From contig NZ_JOFQ01000015.1 of NCBI RefSeq assembly GCF_000718305.1, forward strand, positions 82,503 to 146,502: a DNA stretch of 64,000 bases, given 5' to 3'. The stretch comes from Streptomyces niger. GTDB taxonomy: Bacteria; Actinomycetota; Actinomycetes; Streptomycetales; Streptomycetaceae. Position numbers and translations under genes: made by a program. The notes under the pieces were generated by a model. That model was not told where the DNA came from, searched no databases, and saw only the letters and a program-made list of their open reading frames with translations. Positions 17,156 through 24,664 of the stretch are shown here, in pieces (within the stretch, counting starts at the first letter, position 1; each line of letters starts with the position of its first letter).

Positions 17156-18456
17156 TGCGCGGCGGTGAACGCGGCGTCCATCTTGCCGGCCGCGTCGTCG
17201 GAGGCCCGGCCCACTCCCTTACGGCCGCTGACGATCTCCTGGAACATGGTGGGGAGGATCAGCGAGGCGTCGATCTGGCCCCAGGCGGGCGAGGCGGGCA
17301 CGGATTTGGCCCCGGCGTGCAGGGTCTTCACGAACGGCTCGACGAACGGTTCCTTCTCCGCCGCCTCGTCGAGCACGTCGGTGTAGGTGGGCAGGAAGCC
17401 CATGGCGTCGAACAGCCGGCGCTGGGAGTCCTTGCCGGCCAGCGACTTCATCAGGTCGACGGCCAGGGTGCGGTGCGAGGTGCTCTTCAGGACGCCGATG
17501 TTGTTGCCGCCGGCGAAGGCCGGGGCGATGGAGTTCTTCCTCACGCCGGGCAGCGGGACGACCGCGTACCTGCCCTTGACCTTGCTCGCTTCGACGGCGG
17601 CGTGGCTGAAATCGCCGCCGATCGCCATGGCGGCCTTGCCCGAGGTGAAGGCGGTGACGGTGGCGTTGCCGCCCAGCGAAGCGCACTTGTCGGCCGGGCA
17701 GTTGGCGTCCCCGAAGAGCGAGGCGTACGCGGCGATGCCCTTGCGGGCCTGCGGGGTGTTGACGGCCGCCTTGTAGGTACCGTCCTTCCGCACCGCGAGT
17801 TCGCCGCCGTTGGCCCAGAGGAAGGGCAGGGCGCCGTAGGTGTACGCGCCGCCGACCGCGAGGCCGTAGAGCCCGGGTCTGGCCTTGTGCACCTTCTTCG
17901 CGGCGGAGATCAGTTCGTCCTGCGAGCGCGGCGGCTCGATGTTCAGGTCGTTCAGAACGTCGGTGCGGTAGTACAGCGCGCGGACGCCGACGAAGAACGG
18001 CGCACCGTAGACCTTGCCGTCGACGGTCACCGACTGCTGTGCGGTGGGGTCGGCGTCCGCGGCATCGTCCCAGGCCTTGAACTCGGTGGTGACGTCGGCG
18101 AGTCCGCCGTCCCGGACGTAGCCGGCGGTGTCCGTGTTGCCGTACTCGATGAGGTCCGGCGCGCTCTCGGGGTCGTTGAAGGCGGCCTTGATGCGCTGGG
18201 CGCGGGTGTCGACCGGGATGTACTCGACCTGGACGTCGGTGCCCTTGTGCTGCTTCTCGAAGGCGGCGACGGCCGCGTCGACCACCTTCTCCTTGGGCTT
18301 GTTGCCGACCTCGCGGAACAGCCACACGCGAAGGGTCCCGCTCTTCTCGTCCTCGGGTGCCCGGCTCCCGGAGGTCTGGGGCGCGCAGGCGGTGACGGTG
18401 AGGCCGGCGAGGGCAAGTGCGGCCAGCGGAGCGGCTATTCGGGCGAACGGCTTCAT
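17152..18456 (-). CDS. Sugar-binding lipoprotein (DasA/NgcE-like)
   Basis: A 434-residue family-1 solute-binding protein. A signal peptide ends in the lipobox LTVTAC (Cys24). The mature part starts with TLRVWLFREVGNKPKE and has the alternating two-lobe pattern of oligosaccharide-binding proteins, with Trp/Tyr-rich segments for sugar stacking. GGGGA sits six bases before the ATG. The following permeases and a cytosolic GH20 enzyme suggest chitobiose or another N-acetylated disaccharide as ligand. The upstream region holds two GTCTACACCAA sites that resemble DasR operators, consistent with GlcNAc-responsive control. Confidence 0.85.
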   Translation of the reverse strand: MKPFARIAAPLAALALAGLTVTACAPQTSGSRAPEDEKSGTLRVWLFREVGNKPKEKVVDAAVAAFEKQHKGTDVQVEYIPVDTRAQRIKAAFNDPESAPDLIEYGNTDTAGYVRDGGLADVTTEFKAWDDAADADPTAQQSVTVDGKVYGAPFFVGVRALYYRTDVLNDLNIEPPRSQDELISAAKKVHKARPGLYGLAVGGAYTYGALPFLWANGGELAVRKDGTYKAAVNTPQARKGIAAYASLFGDANCPADKCASLGGNATVTAFTSGKAAMAIGGDFSHAAVEASKVKGRYAVVPLPGVRKNSIAPAFAGGNNIGVLKSTSHRTLAVDLMKSLAGKDSQRRLFDAMGFLPTYTDVLDEAAEKEPFVEPFVKTLHAGAKSVPASPAWGQIDASLILPTMFQEIVSGRKGVGRASDDAAGKMDAAFTAAQ

Positions 18457-18551
18457 CGATTCCCCTACGGATCGAGCGTTGCAATATACGCAATGAACGT
18501 TTCGCTCTGCACAACTGGCCCGGAGCATAGGGCGACCGCGAGGCGGCGACA

Positions 18552-18622
18552 AGGTCTACACCAATCGCGATCCAGGTACGGGGCCGCGTCTACACCAATT
18601 CGCGATCCAGGTGCGGGGCCGC
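18552..18622. promoter_or_regulatory. Tandem DasR-like operators within a 34-35-bp direct repeat
   Basis: Two adjacent copies (18554-18587 and 18588-18622) differ by one inserted T and one A/G change. Each begins GTCTACACCAA, and the first reads AGGTCTACACCA, matching 10 of 12 bases of the DasR core TGGTCTAGACCA; the second matches 9 of 12. They lie about 100-165 bp upstream of the sugar-binding protein gene and about the same distance from the divergent P450. Control of the importer by the GlcNAc regulator DasR is the likely meaning. Confidence 0.5.
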
Positions 18623-18650
18623 ACGGGGAGGCAATATCGGCCAATCAACT

Positions 18651-18684
18651 TAAGACGATTGTCTTAGTAAGACACGCGTCTTAC
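18651..18684. promoter_or_regulatory. Double palindromic operator for the P450 operon
   Basis: Two perfect inverted repeats lie side by side: TAAGAC-N4-GTCTTA (18651-18666) and GTAAGAC-N4-GTCTTAC (18667-18684). They are 36 bp before the P450 start and overlap the expected promoter. The TetR gene at the end of the operon is the natural ligand, giving autoregulation. A GGAGGAG ribosome site (18706-18712 region) follows. Confidence 0.65.
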
Positions 18685-18719
18685 GGTGGCCGGGAAGCCG
18701 ACGCCCGGAGGAGCCCCCC

Positions 18720-19943
18720 ATGACCGACGAGGCCACACCGATCCCTGACTACCCGTTCGACCAGCCCCACGTGTTGGAGCCGCCGCGCGAATGGGCCGAG
18801 AGCCGGTCCAAGTGCCCGGTCGCGCACGTGCGGATGCCCAGCGGCGACGTCGTGGGCCTGCTGACCGGGTACGACGAGGTCCGTACCCTGCTCGCCGACC
18901 CGCGGTTCAGCCGCGACCTGTCCCGCAAGGGCGCGGCCCGCCTGTCCAACACCGAGGACGGCGGCCTGTTCAGCCGGACCACCGCCGGCACCGCCGACAT
19001 CCAGGAGGGCCCCGGGCACCAGCGGTGGCGGCGGCTGCTCAGCCGGGCGTTCACCGTGAAGAAGATGGAGGCCTGGCGGCCCCGCGTCCAGGAGATGGCG
19101 GACGAGCTGATCGACGCCATGCTCGCCAAGGGAGCCCCGGTCGACCTCCGGCAGGAGCTGGCGCTGCCGCTGCCCGTCCGCGTCATCTGCGCGCTGCTGG
19201 GCGCGCCGAGCGAGGACCAGGAGAAGTTCGCGTACTGGTCCGAGGTGGCACTGACGCTCACCAAGTACTCGCAGGACGAGGTCGACGCCGCACAGCAGGC
19301 CTTCATGGACTACGCGTCGGACCTGGTGGAGCAGAAGCGCGCGCACCCCGGTGACGACCTGCTCAGTGAGCTGACCCAGATATCCGACAGCCAGGACGGC
19401 CGGCTCAGCCACGAGGAGTTGGTCTCCACCGCGCGCGGACTGCTGCTCGCGGGGCACGAGACCACCTCGAACATGATCCTGAAGATGACGGCGCTGCTGC
19501 TGTCCGAGCGGGAGCGGTACGAGGCCGTGGTCGCCGACCCGGAGCTGGTCACCGGCACCGTGGAGGAGTGCCTGCGGATGGACCCCCTCGCCGGTGTGGG
19601 CATCCCCCGCTTCATCACCGAGGACATCGAGGTCGGCGGGGAGCCGGTCGGCTCGGGCAGCAGCCTGCTGGTCAACCTGGCGGCCGCCAACCGGGACGCG
19701 CGCAAGTTCCCCGAGCCCGACCGCTTCGACGCGCACCGCGACAACAGCAGTCAGCACGTCACCTTCGGTGCCGGGCCGCACTTCTGCGTCGGCCAGACGC
19801 TGGCCCGGGTGGAGCTGAAGGTCGTACTGGACACCTTCGCCCGCCGGCTGCCCGGCCTGCGGCTGCGGGACACTCCGGAACAGCTGCGCCAGCGCGAGGG
19901 CGTGGCGGCCGGTGGTCTGCAGGAACTGTGGGTCACGTGGTGA
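18720..19943 (+). CDS. Cytochrome P450 (CYP105-like class I)
   Basis: A soluble 407-residue bacterial P450. The I-helix oxygen motif is AGHETT (residues 244-249), the K-helix ExxR is in EECLRM, and the heme loop is FGAGPHFCVG with Cys356 as the iron ligand. It should hydroxylate a hydrophobic substrate using electrons from the ferredoxin encoded 39 bp downstream. The substrate is unknown: no biosynthetic cluster surrounds it, and the co-encoded TetR suggests an inducible xenobiotic or signal-molecule hydroxylase. Overall resemblance is to the CYP105 group common in Streptomyces. Confidence 0.93.
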   Translation: MTDEATPIPDYPFDQPHVLEPPREWAESRSKCPVAHVRMPSGDVVGLLTGYDEVRTLLADPRFSRDLSRKGAARLSNTEDGGLFSRTTAGTADIQEGPGHQRWRRLLSRAFTVKKMEAWRPRVQEMADELIDAMLAKGAPVDLRQELALPLPVRVICALLGAPSEDQEKFAYWSEVALTLTKYSQDEVDAAQQAFMDYASDLVEQKRAHPGDDLLSELTQISDSQDGRLSHEELVSTARGLLLAGHETTSNMILKMTALLLSERERYEAVVADPELVTGTVEECLRMDPLAGVGIPRFITEDIEVGGEPVGSGSSLLVNLAAANRDARKFPEPDRFDAHRDNSSQHVTFGAGPHFCVGQTLARVELKVVLDTFARRLPGLRLRDTPEQLRQREGVAAGGLQELWVTW

Positions 19944-19982
19944 CGCGGCGCACCACCGGACGGCAGGGAGCGAGGAGGTAGC

Positions 19983-20177
19983 ATGAAGATCACCGTGGAC
20001 CAGGACGCGTGCTGCGGCAGCGGACTGTGCGTCCTCAGGGCCGACCGGGTGTTCGACCAGCGGGAGGAGGACGGCGTCGTGATGTTGCTGGAAGAGGCGC
20101 CGTCGACGGAGGACTTCGAAGACGTGCGCGCCGCGGCCGCGGGGTGCCCGACCGGAGCCATCCGACTCGCGGAATGA
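19983..20177 (+). CDS. [3Fe-4S]-type ferredoxin
   Basis: A 64-residue ferredoxin with CCGSGLC near the N terminus and CPTGAI near the C terminus. The spacing, with a small residue where a fourth ligand would sit, is the pattern of the 3Fe-4S ferredoxins that feed actinomycete P450s. GAGGAGGTAGC precedes the ATG. Its stop overlaps the TetR start (ATGA). Confidence 0.93.
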   Translation: MKITVDQDACCGSGLCVLRADRVFDQREEDGVVMLLEEAPSTEDFEDVRAAAAGCPTGAIRLAE

Positions 20178-20845
20178 ACACGACCGCGCCGGCCGCCTCG
20201 CCGTCCCCCCGCTCGGTGCTCGCACGGAACAAGCTGATGCGCACCGCGGAGCGGCTCTATGCCGAAAGGGGCTTCGCGAACGTCTCCGTACGGCAGATCA
20301 GCGAGGCGGCCGGCCAGCGCAACAACTCCGCCGTGCAGTACCACTTCCACGGCCGCGACGAGCTCATCAAGGCGATCCTGTCGCGCTACACGGACGTCAT
20401 CGAGGAGCGGCGCATCGCGATGGTCGAGGCGCTCGGCACCGAGCGGACGGTGTCCCTGGAGGAGCACTTCACGTGCCTCATCATGCCGGGCGTCGAGTAC
20501 CACATCGAGGCCCCGGGGCCGACCTGGGGCGCCCGGTTCTTCGCCCAGGCGCTCGTCGAGCCGGCGCTGCGCGCGTACGTGATCCAGGAGCACCTGAACA
20601 CCCCGTCGCACCGCATCCTGGACACCTACGGCGCGGTGCGGCGGAAGGACGTCGATCCCGGCCTGCTCCAGCGGCACAACGCGATGGTGCGCCAGCTCAG
20701 CGTGCACGCCTTCGCCGAGCTGGAGCACGACCTGGCGAACGGCCGGATCGACCGTTCCGAGACGGAGGCCCGCTGGCGCCAGCTCGGCCAGGACCTCATC
20801 ACGGCCCTGTGCGGTCTCTCCGCGGCACTGCTGGGCCGAAGCTGA
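20174..20845 (+). CDS. TetR-family regulator of the P450-ferredoxin operon
   Basis: A 223-residue repressor. The N-terminal helix-turn-helix spans residues about 17-62 (AERLYAERGFANVSVRQISEAAG, then NNSAVQYHFHGRDELI). The C-terminal ligand domain is not of a recognisable subgroup. It is coupled to the ferredoxin by an ATGA overlap. The two TAAGAC/GTCTTA palindromes before the P450 are its probable operators. About 130 GC-rich bases with GGCCGGCC self-complementary words follow before the convergent gene. Confidence 0.88.
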   Translation: MNTTAPAASPSPRSVLARNKLMRTAERLYAERGFANVSVRQISEAAGQRNNSAVQYHFHGRDELIKAILSRYTDVIEERRIAMVEALGTERTVSLEEHFTCLIMPGVEYHIEAPGPTWGARFFAQALVEPALRAYVIQEHLNTPSHRILDTYGAVRRKDVDPGLLQRHNAMVRQLSVHAFAELEHDLANGRIDRSETEARWRQLGQDLITALCGLSAALLGRS

Positions 20846-20978
20846 GCCGGCCGCCGGCCGGCCCGGACCACCGGCAGGGCACAGCCGTCACCGCCGCCCG
20901 GCGGCCCGCACCGCGCGCGGCCCGTACCAGCGCCGCGTTGTCCGGTAACGACACAGGCCCGGCGGACGGGGCGCCGCG

Positions 20979-21524
20979 TCACCCGGGGCCGCCGGGCAGG
21001 ACGTAGGAGGATCCGTCTTCCGCCCCCCAACCCACTTCTACCGTGCACCTGTTGAGTGGGTCGGCGTCGGCGAACACGCACAGGGCGCGCAAGCGCTGCC
21101 GGAGGCGGCGGGGGTCGGCGGGCGGGCCGCCGGGCGAGATGTCGGCGGCCAGCTTGTACGACCCGCGGCTGCCGGCGCGCAGCAGGTACGTCAGGTGCCA
21201 GACGTCGGTGCCGGGCAGTCGGTCCAGCAGCGAGCCGGTCAGGTCGTCGTGGTCGGTGAGGCCGTCGGCGAGCAGCAGTACATGGCCGGTGGCCCGGTGG
21301 CCGCGCCAGAGGAACGTCACCGCGCGGTCGCCGGACTCCCCCGCGGCCTCTTCGATCAGGGGCGTGCCGCGCCGTTCGGCGTCCGCCCAGAACGCGGCGA
21401 GCAGGGCGCCGCGTTCGGCTTCGGTGGCGGCGGTGGCGAGCCGGGCGGCGAGGCGTTCGACGCAGGGACCGGCCGTGCGGAACGGCCGCGAGTCCTGAGC
21501 GCCGGGACCGACGAGGACGTACAT
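20979..21524 (-). CDS. Enterochelin-esterase N-terminal-domain protein lacking the hydrolase domain
   Basis: A 181-residue protein that corresponds only to the N-terminal lid domain of Fes-type siderophore esterases. Segments such as AVTFLWRG, LPGTDVWHLTYLL and the final DPLNRCTVE match that domain, after which a normal esterase would continue with about 250 residues of alpha/beta hydrolase carrying the Ser-His-Asp triad. Here the frame stops at once, so hydrolysis is not expected. It may be a truncated gene or an independent siderophore-binding protein. A DmdR1/IdeR iron box lies 62 bp upstream of its ATG, shared with the divergent short-RmlB gene. Confidence 0.7.
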   Translation of the reverse strand: MYVLVGPGAQDSRPFRTAGPCVERLAARLATAATEAERGALLAAFWADAERRGTPLIEEAAGESGDRAVTFLWRGHRATGHVLLLADGLTDHDDLTGSLLDRLPGTDVWHLTYLLRAGSRGSYKLAADISPGGPPADPRRLRQRLRALCVFADADPLNRCTVEVGWGAEDGSSYVLPGGPG

Positions 21525-21585
21525 CTTTCCCGCTTTCCTGAGCGGCGGGCGGCCCCTGTGACCGCCCTGCCGCGACCATACATAG

Positions 21586-21604
21586 TTAGGTTAGCCTAAG
21601 CTAA
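21586..21604. promoter_or_regulatory. Iron box (DmdR1/IdeR operator)
   Basis: TTAGGTTAGCCTAAGCTAA matches 17 of 19 positions of the actinobacterial iron box TTAGGTTAGGCTAACCTAA. It lies between the esterase-domain gene (minus) and the short RmlB-like gene (plus) and should repress both when iron is plentiful. Confidence 0.85.
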
Positions 21605-21646
21605 CTTCATTGGTCCTACGGATTTGTCCCGCCCGGGAGGCCGCCC

Positions 21647-22138
21647 ATGCGTCTGCTCGTCACCGGCCGCGCCGGATTCACCGGCTCGCCCTTTCTCAGG
21701 GCACTGCTGTCCGCCACCCCTGTGAGCGCCCCGCGCGCCGTCACCGTGCTCGACCCGTCCGCCGGCCGCGGCCCCGCCGGGCCACCGCCCTTCGCCGGCC
21801 GGGCCTGCGTCGACCACGTACCCGGCGACGTCCACGACGGCCCGTTGGTACAGGAACTGATGCGCCACCACGAGCTCGTCGTCCACCTCGCCGAAGAACC
21901 CGAAGCGGCCCGCACCGGCTCCGACCTGCCGGGCACCCGCACCCTCCTCCGGTCGGCCGTGCACGCCGGGGTGACCCGGTTCGTCTACGTCTACGACCAC
22001 TACCGGGCGTTGCGGCTGACACTCGACGGCGGCGCGGCCGGACAGGTCCACGACCTCGGCGACGGGGCCGAACTGACCGCCGCCGAGCTGACCGGCCGGC
22101 TGCTCGCCGAGTGCGGCCGCTCGGGAGGCGCGCGATGA
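21647..22138 (+). CDS. Internally shortened RmlB-like SDR protein
   Basis: A 163-residue protein that joins the start and the end of a dTDP-glucose 4,6-dehydratase-type epimerase. It begins LLVTGRAGFTGSPFLRALL, keeping GxxGxxG, continues to GVTRFVYVYDHYRALRLTL, and ends with the usual GQVHDLGDGAELTAAELTGRLL. The central 150 or so residues, with the TDE and YxxxK catalytic motifs, are missing between RFVYV and DHYRAL. No frameshift is needed: the frame is clean, with GGGAGG before the ATG, so it looks like an expressed non-catalytic derivative. The next gene, a similarly eroded RmlD, overlaps by ATGA. The iron box upstream suggests iron-repressed expression. Function unknown. Confidence 0.7.
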   Translation: MRLLVTGRAGFTGSPFLRALLSATPVSAPRAVTVLDPSAGRGPAGPPPFAGRACVDHVPGDVHDGPLVQELMRHHELVVHLAEEPEAARTGSDLPGTRTLLRSAVHAGVTRFVYVYDHYRALRLTLDGGAAGQVHDLGDGAELTAAELTGRLLAECGRSGGAR

Positions 22139-22677
22139 GCTGCTGGCTGGTGACCGGAGCGGACGGCGAGGTCGGGCGCGGGCTGTGCGCGCTGCTGCGC
22201 GCGAACGGCCAGCGGTTCCTGCCGCTGGGCCGGGACGACCTCGACCTCGGCGACGCGGCGGCCGTGCAGACCACCCTGCTGCGCACGCGACCCGCCGTGG
22301 TCGCGCACTGCGACGCCCGGCCCGGCCCGGGCGAGCCGCCCTCCGGGCCACGGGCCGTCCGCGGCGAACTCGACGCCCTGCGGGTGCTCGCCCGGGCCTG
22401 CGGCCGGCTCGACGCCTGCCTGCTGCACCTGGCCGCGGGCCGGACGCTGTGCACGACCTCGCTGTACGCGGCACACGGCCGCTCCGTGGTGCACGAGGAA
22501 CTGCCGGACACCGCGCCCGGCGCCCCGCGGCGGCACCCCGACGGCGGCTGCCGGGCACCGGATTGGGTGTGTGACGTGGCCGAACGGCTCTACGCACTGG
22601 GCAGTACGCCGGGTGGCCGGGCGGCCGGCGGGCTTCGCCCGGCCCCCGCCGTCAGCGGCGCGCCCGGGCACCGCTGA
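22135..22677 (+). CDS. Eroded RmlD-like SDR protein
   Basis: A 180-residue protein resembling the N-terminal half of dTDP-4-dehydrorhamnose reductase: SCWLVTGADGEVGRGLCALL, then DDLDLGDAAAVQTTL and LARACGRLDACLLHLAAGRTL. RmlD would have STDYVFDG and a YxxxK triad here; both are replaced, and the C-terminal half is gone. GxxGxxG survives, so nucleotide binding is possible but catalysis is unlikely. It is coupled to the short RmlB-like gene (ATGA). Its 3' end overlaps the convergent condensation-domain gene by 26 bp. The order mirrors rmlB-rmlD of sugar clusters. Confidence 0.65.
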   Translation: MSCWLVTGADGEVGRGLCALLRANGQRFLPLGRDDLDLGDAAAVQTTLLRTRPAVVAHCDARPGPGEPPSGPRAVRGELDALRVLARACGRLDACLLHLAAGRTLCTTSLYAAHGRSVVHEELPDTAPGAPRRHPDGGCRAPDWVCDVAERLYALGSTPGGRAAGGLRPAPAVSGAPGHR

Positions 22678-24040
22678 GCGGCCGCCGGCCGGCGCGGGCG
22701 GCGCGGCCCGGCACACCGAGCGGGGTGTGCGGGCCGCACTCCGCCACCACGTCGAACAGGCCCGCCACATGCGTCCGCAGGCGCACCGCCGTGTAGAGCC
22801 CCGGGTGGGCGGCGCAGGCGATGCGCAGCTCCGAACCGCCGTCGCAGAGGGTCACGGCGAGGTCGTGGACGGGCCCGTCGGTGAGGGGGTGGGCGACCGT
22901 GGGCGCGCCTGCGAGGAGGATGTCGTCACCGGGCTCCCGTGCCGCGACGATCGGGCCCACCAGGGCCGGCCCCGTAGCGCTCCGTCCGAGGTCGCGCCGG
23001 AGGTCGGCCAGGGGGTAGCGCTGGTGGCGCCGGGCGGCCCGGAGGCCGAGGACGGTCTGCCGGATCAGCGTCGCGAAGGTGTCGTGCGGACGCACCGTCA
23101 GACGCAGCGGGAGTACGGTGCGCAGCACGCCGGGGACGCTCAGCGCCGTCGGTCCGGTGCGGCCGGACATCGGCACGCCGAGCAGGACGTCGGTCGCGCC
23201 CGTGGTGCGCGCGACATGCAGCCCCAGCGCGGCGGTGAGCACCTCGGCCCGGGAGGCGTCCAGGTCCGCCGACAACCGGCCGATTCTTCGGGCGAGATGA
23301 CCGGGTACGGCCACGTCGTCACGGAGGGCCGTGCGGGCGGGCGGCGCGGTGCGGCCCGCGAGCACGGGCGGCACGGGGCGGTCGCCCAGGGTGGCGGACC
23401 AATGGACCCGGTCGGCCGTGTACCGGTCGGACGCGCCGTACGCCGCCTCGTCCGCGATCAGTGCCGAGAGGCGGCCGAAGGGGCTGTCCGGAGGGCGCAG
23501 GCCGGCGGCGAGCGCGTCGTACACCTCGGCGGTCCGCCGGACGAGGAGGTCGCGCCCGAAGTCGTCCACGACGAGGTGGTGGATGCGTCGGTACCAGAGC
23601 CAGCGGTCCTCCCCCACCCGGAACAGCGCGTACCGGAAGTACGGGCCGTCCGGCGGGAACGGGCGGGCCAGGTCCGCCGCCATCCAGCGTTGCGCCTCGG
23701 CGTCCGGATCCGGCCGGTCGCGCAGGTCCGCGCGGTGCAGGGGGAAGCCCTTGCCCGGCGCCTCGATGACGCGCGCGCACTGCCGGGGCCCGTCAGTCGT
23801 GACGAAGAACCGCATACGCAGCGCGCTCGCCTCGCCGACCGTGCGCTGGAGCGCCTGCGCGAACAACCGGGGTTCCAACGGGCCGTGGATCTCCCGGTAC
23901 TCGGCGCTTTGGTACGCCGGATCCTCCGGGCCGTGCCGCGTCTCCCACACCTCGCGCTGGGCCGCGGTGAGCGGCAGGGCGCGGGGGCACGCGGACGACG
24001 GGACGCATGTCGCGCCGGCGAGCGGTTCCGGTATCGGCAT
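22652..24040 (-). CDS. Stand-alone NRPS condensation-domain protein (siderophore type)
   Basis: A 462-residue single condensation domain. The N terminus LPLTAAQREVWETRHGPEDPAYQ and the AEYREIHGPLEPRLFAQAL segment resemble the starter condensation domains of EntF/DhbF that load 2,3-dihydroxybenzoyl groups. The active-site motif reads HHLVVDD where HHxxxDG is expected, so the catalytic second His and the Asp remain but the Gly is Asp. No adenylation or carrier domain follows, so it must act in trans or be a relic. An iron box lies 19 bases upstream of the ATG. Nearby iron-boxed genes suggest a reduced or split catechol siderophore locus. Confidence 0.8.
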   Translation of the reverse strand: MPIPEPLAGATCVPSSACPRALPLTAAQREVWETRHGPEDPAYQSAEYREIHGPLEPRLFAQALQRTVGEASALRMRFFVTTDGPRQCARVIEAPGKGFPLHRADLRDRPDPDAEAQRWMAADLARPFPPDGPYFRYALFRVGEDRWLWYRRIHHLVVDDFGRDLLVRRTAEVYDALAAGLRPPDSPFGRLSALIADEAAYGASDRYTADRVHWSATLGDRPVPPVLAGRTAPPARTALRDDVAVPGHLARRIGRLSADLDASRAEVLTAALGLHVARTTGATDVLLGVPMSGRTGPTALSVPGVLRTVLPLRLTVRPHDTFATLIRQTVLGLRAARRHQRYPLADLRRDLGRSATGPALVGPIVAAREPGDDILLAGAPTVAHPLTDGPVHDLAVTLCDGGSELRIACAAHPGLYTAVRLRTHVAGLFDVVAECGPHTPLGVPGRAARAGRRPLSGARARR

Positions 24041-24058
24041 GACCCACCCCGATCTCAG

Positions 24059-24077
24059 TAAGGTAAGGCTAACCTAA
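24059..24077. promoter_or_regulatory. Iron box (DmdR1/IdeR operator)
   Basis: TAAGGTAAGGCTAACCTAA matches 17 of 19 bases of the actinobacterial iron-box consensus. It sits directly upstream of the condensation-domain gene and should place it under iron repression together with the genes flanking 21586-21604. Confidence 0.85.
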
Positions 24078-24180
24078 CACGATCGATCGAGGCGGCAAGA
24101 GGCGCCGCGGCGGCGCCCGCCGGGCCGCGGCGCGCGGCCGGTGCGGTCACCGCCGCCGCGGCGCTCGCCCCTCAACGGCC

Positions 24181-24567
24181 TCAGACGAAGAAGGCGTTCA
24201 TGCCGGGGACGTCGGACAGGTACGTCTCGATGCTCGCTATCCTGCCGTCGCGCAGGCGGCAGACGGTGCTCAGGTACTCGTCCAGCTTGACGTCGTCCCG
24301 CTGAGCGGTGTTGTGCAGGGACAGCGCCATGTTCTCGCGGCTGACGAGGATGTGCAGCAACTCGAAGCGCAGGCCGTACGAGGCGATCTTCTTCGCCCGC
24401 TCCACGACCTCGTCCGCGCCGCGCGCCGTGCCGGAGACGGTGTTGTCACCCGGCAGCGTCCAGGTGACGTCGTCGGTGAGCAGCGTCCGGATGCCGGCCC
24501 AGTCTCCGGCGGTGAGGAAGGCGTGGAACTGCTCGCCGAGCCGGTGGGCGGCCTCGTGCTGAGACAT
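24181..24567 (-). CDS. SnoaL/NTF2-like small protein
   Basis: A 128-residue protein with the cone-shaped NTF2/SnoaL fold pattern: LTAGDWAGIRTLLTDDVTWTLPG at the start and CRLRDGRIASIETYLSD at the end. Family members are isomerases, cyclases or binding proteins for small hydrophobic ligands. A TTGGAGG ribosome site precedes the ATG. It is transcribed divergently from a TetR gene, with two copies of TTAAAGC-N10-GCTTT in the 97 bases between, so its expression is probably released when the TetR binds an effector. Confidence 0.8.
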   Translation of the reverse strand: MSQHEAAHRLGEQFHAFLTAGDWAGIRTLLTDDVTWTLPGDNTVSGTARGADEVVERAKKIASYGLRFELLHILVSRENMALSLHNTAQRDDVKLDEYLSTVCRLRDGRIASIETYLSDVPGMNAFFV

Positions 24568-24586
24568 GGATCCTCCAAGAAATGAT

Positions 24587-24655
24587 TTAAAGCAATGAAC
24601 TTTGCTTTTGGCAGCCTAAAGAGGCGCACCCTTAAAGCGCAACTCTTTGCTTTAA
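24587..24655. promoter_or_regulatory. Paired TetR-type operators between divergent genes
   Basis: Two inverted repeats share the same layout: TTAAAGC-N10-GCTTTTG (24587-24610) and TTAAAGC-N10-GCTTTAA (24632-24655), 45 bp apart start to start. Each lies just upstream of one of the divergent genes, as expected for a TetR that represses both itself and the SnoaL-like gene. The segment is notably AT-rich compared with its surroundings. Confidence 0.7.
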
Positions 24656-24664
24656 GATGGAGTC

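Noticed and set aside
20979..24077. A complete NRPS siderophore gene cluster
   Set aside because: Only a lone condensation domain and an esterase lid domain are present; no adenylation, carrier, DHB or exporter genes are visible.
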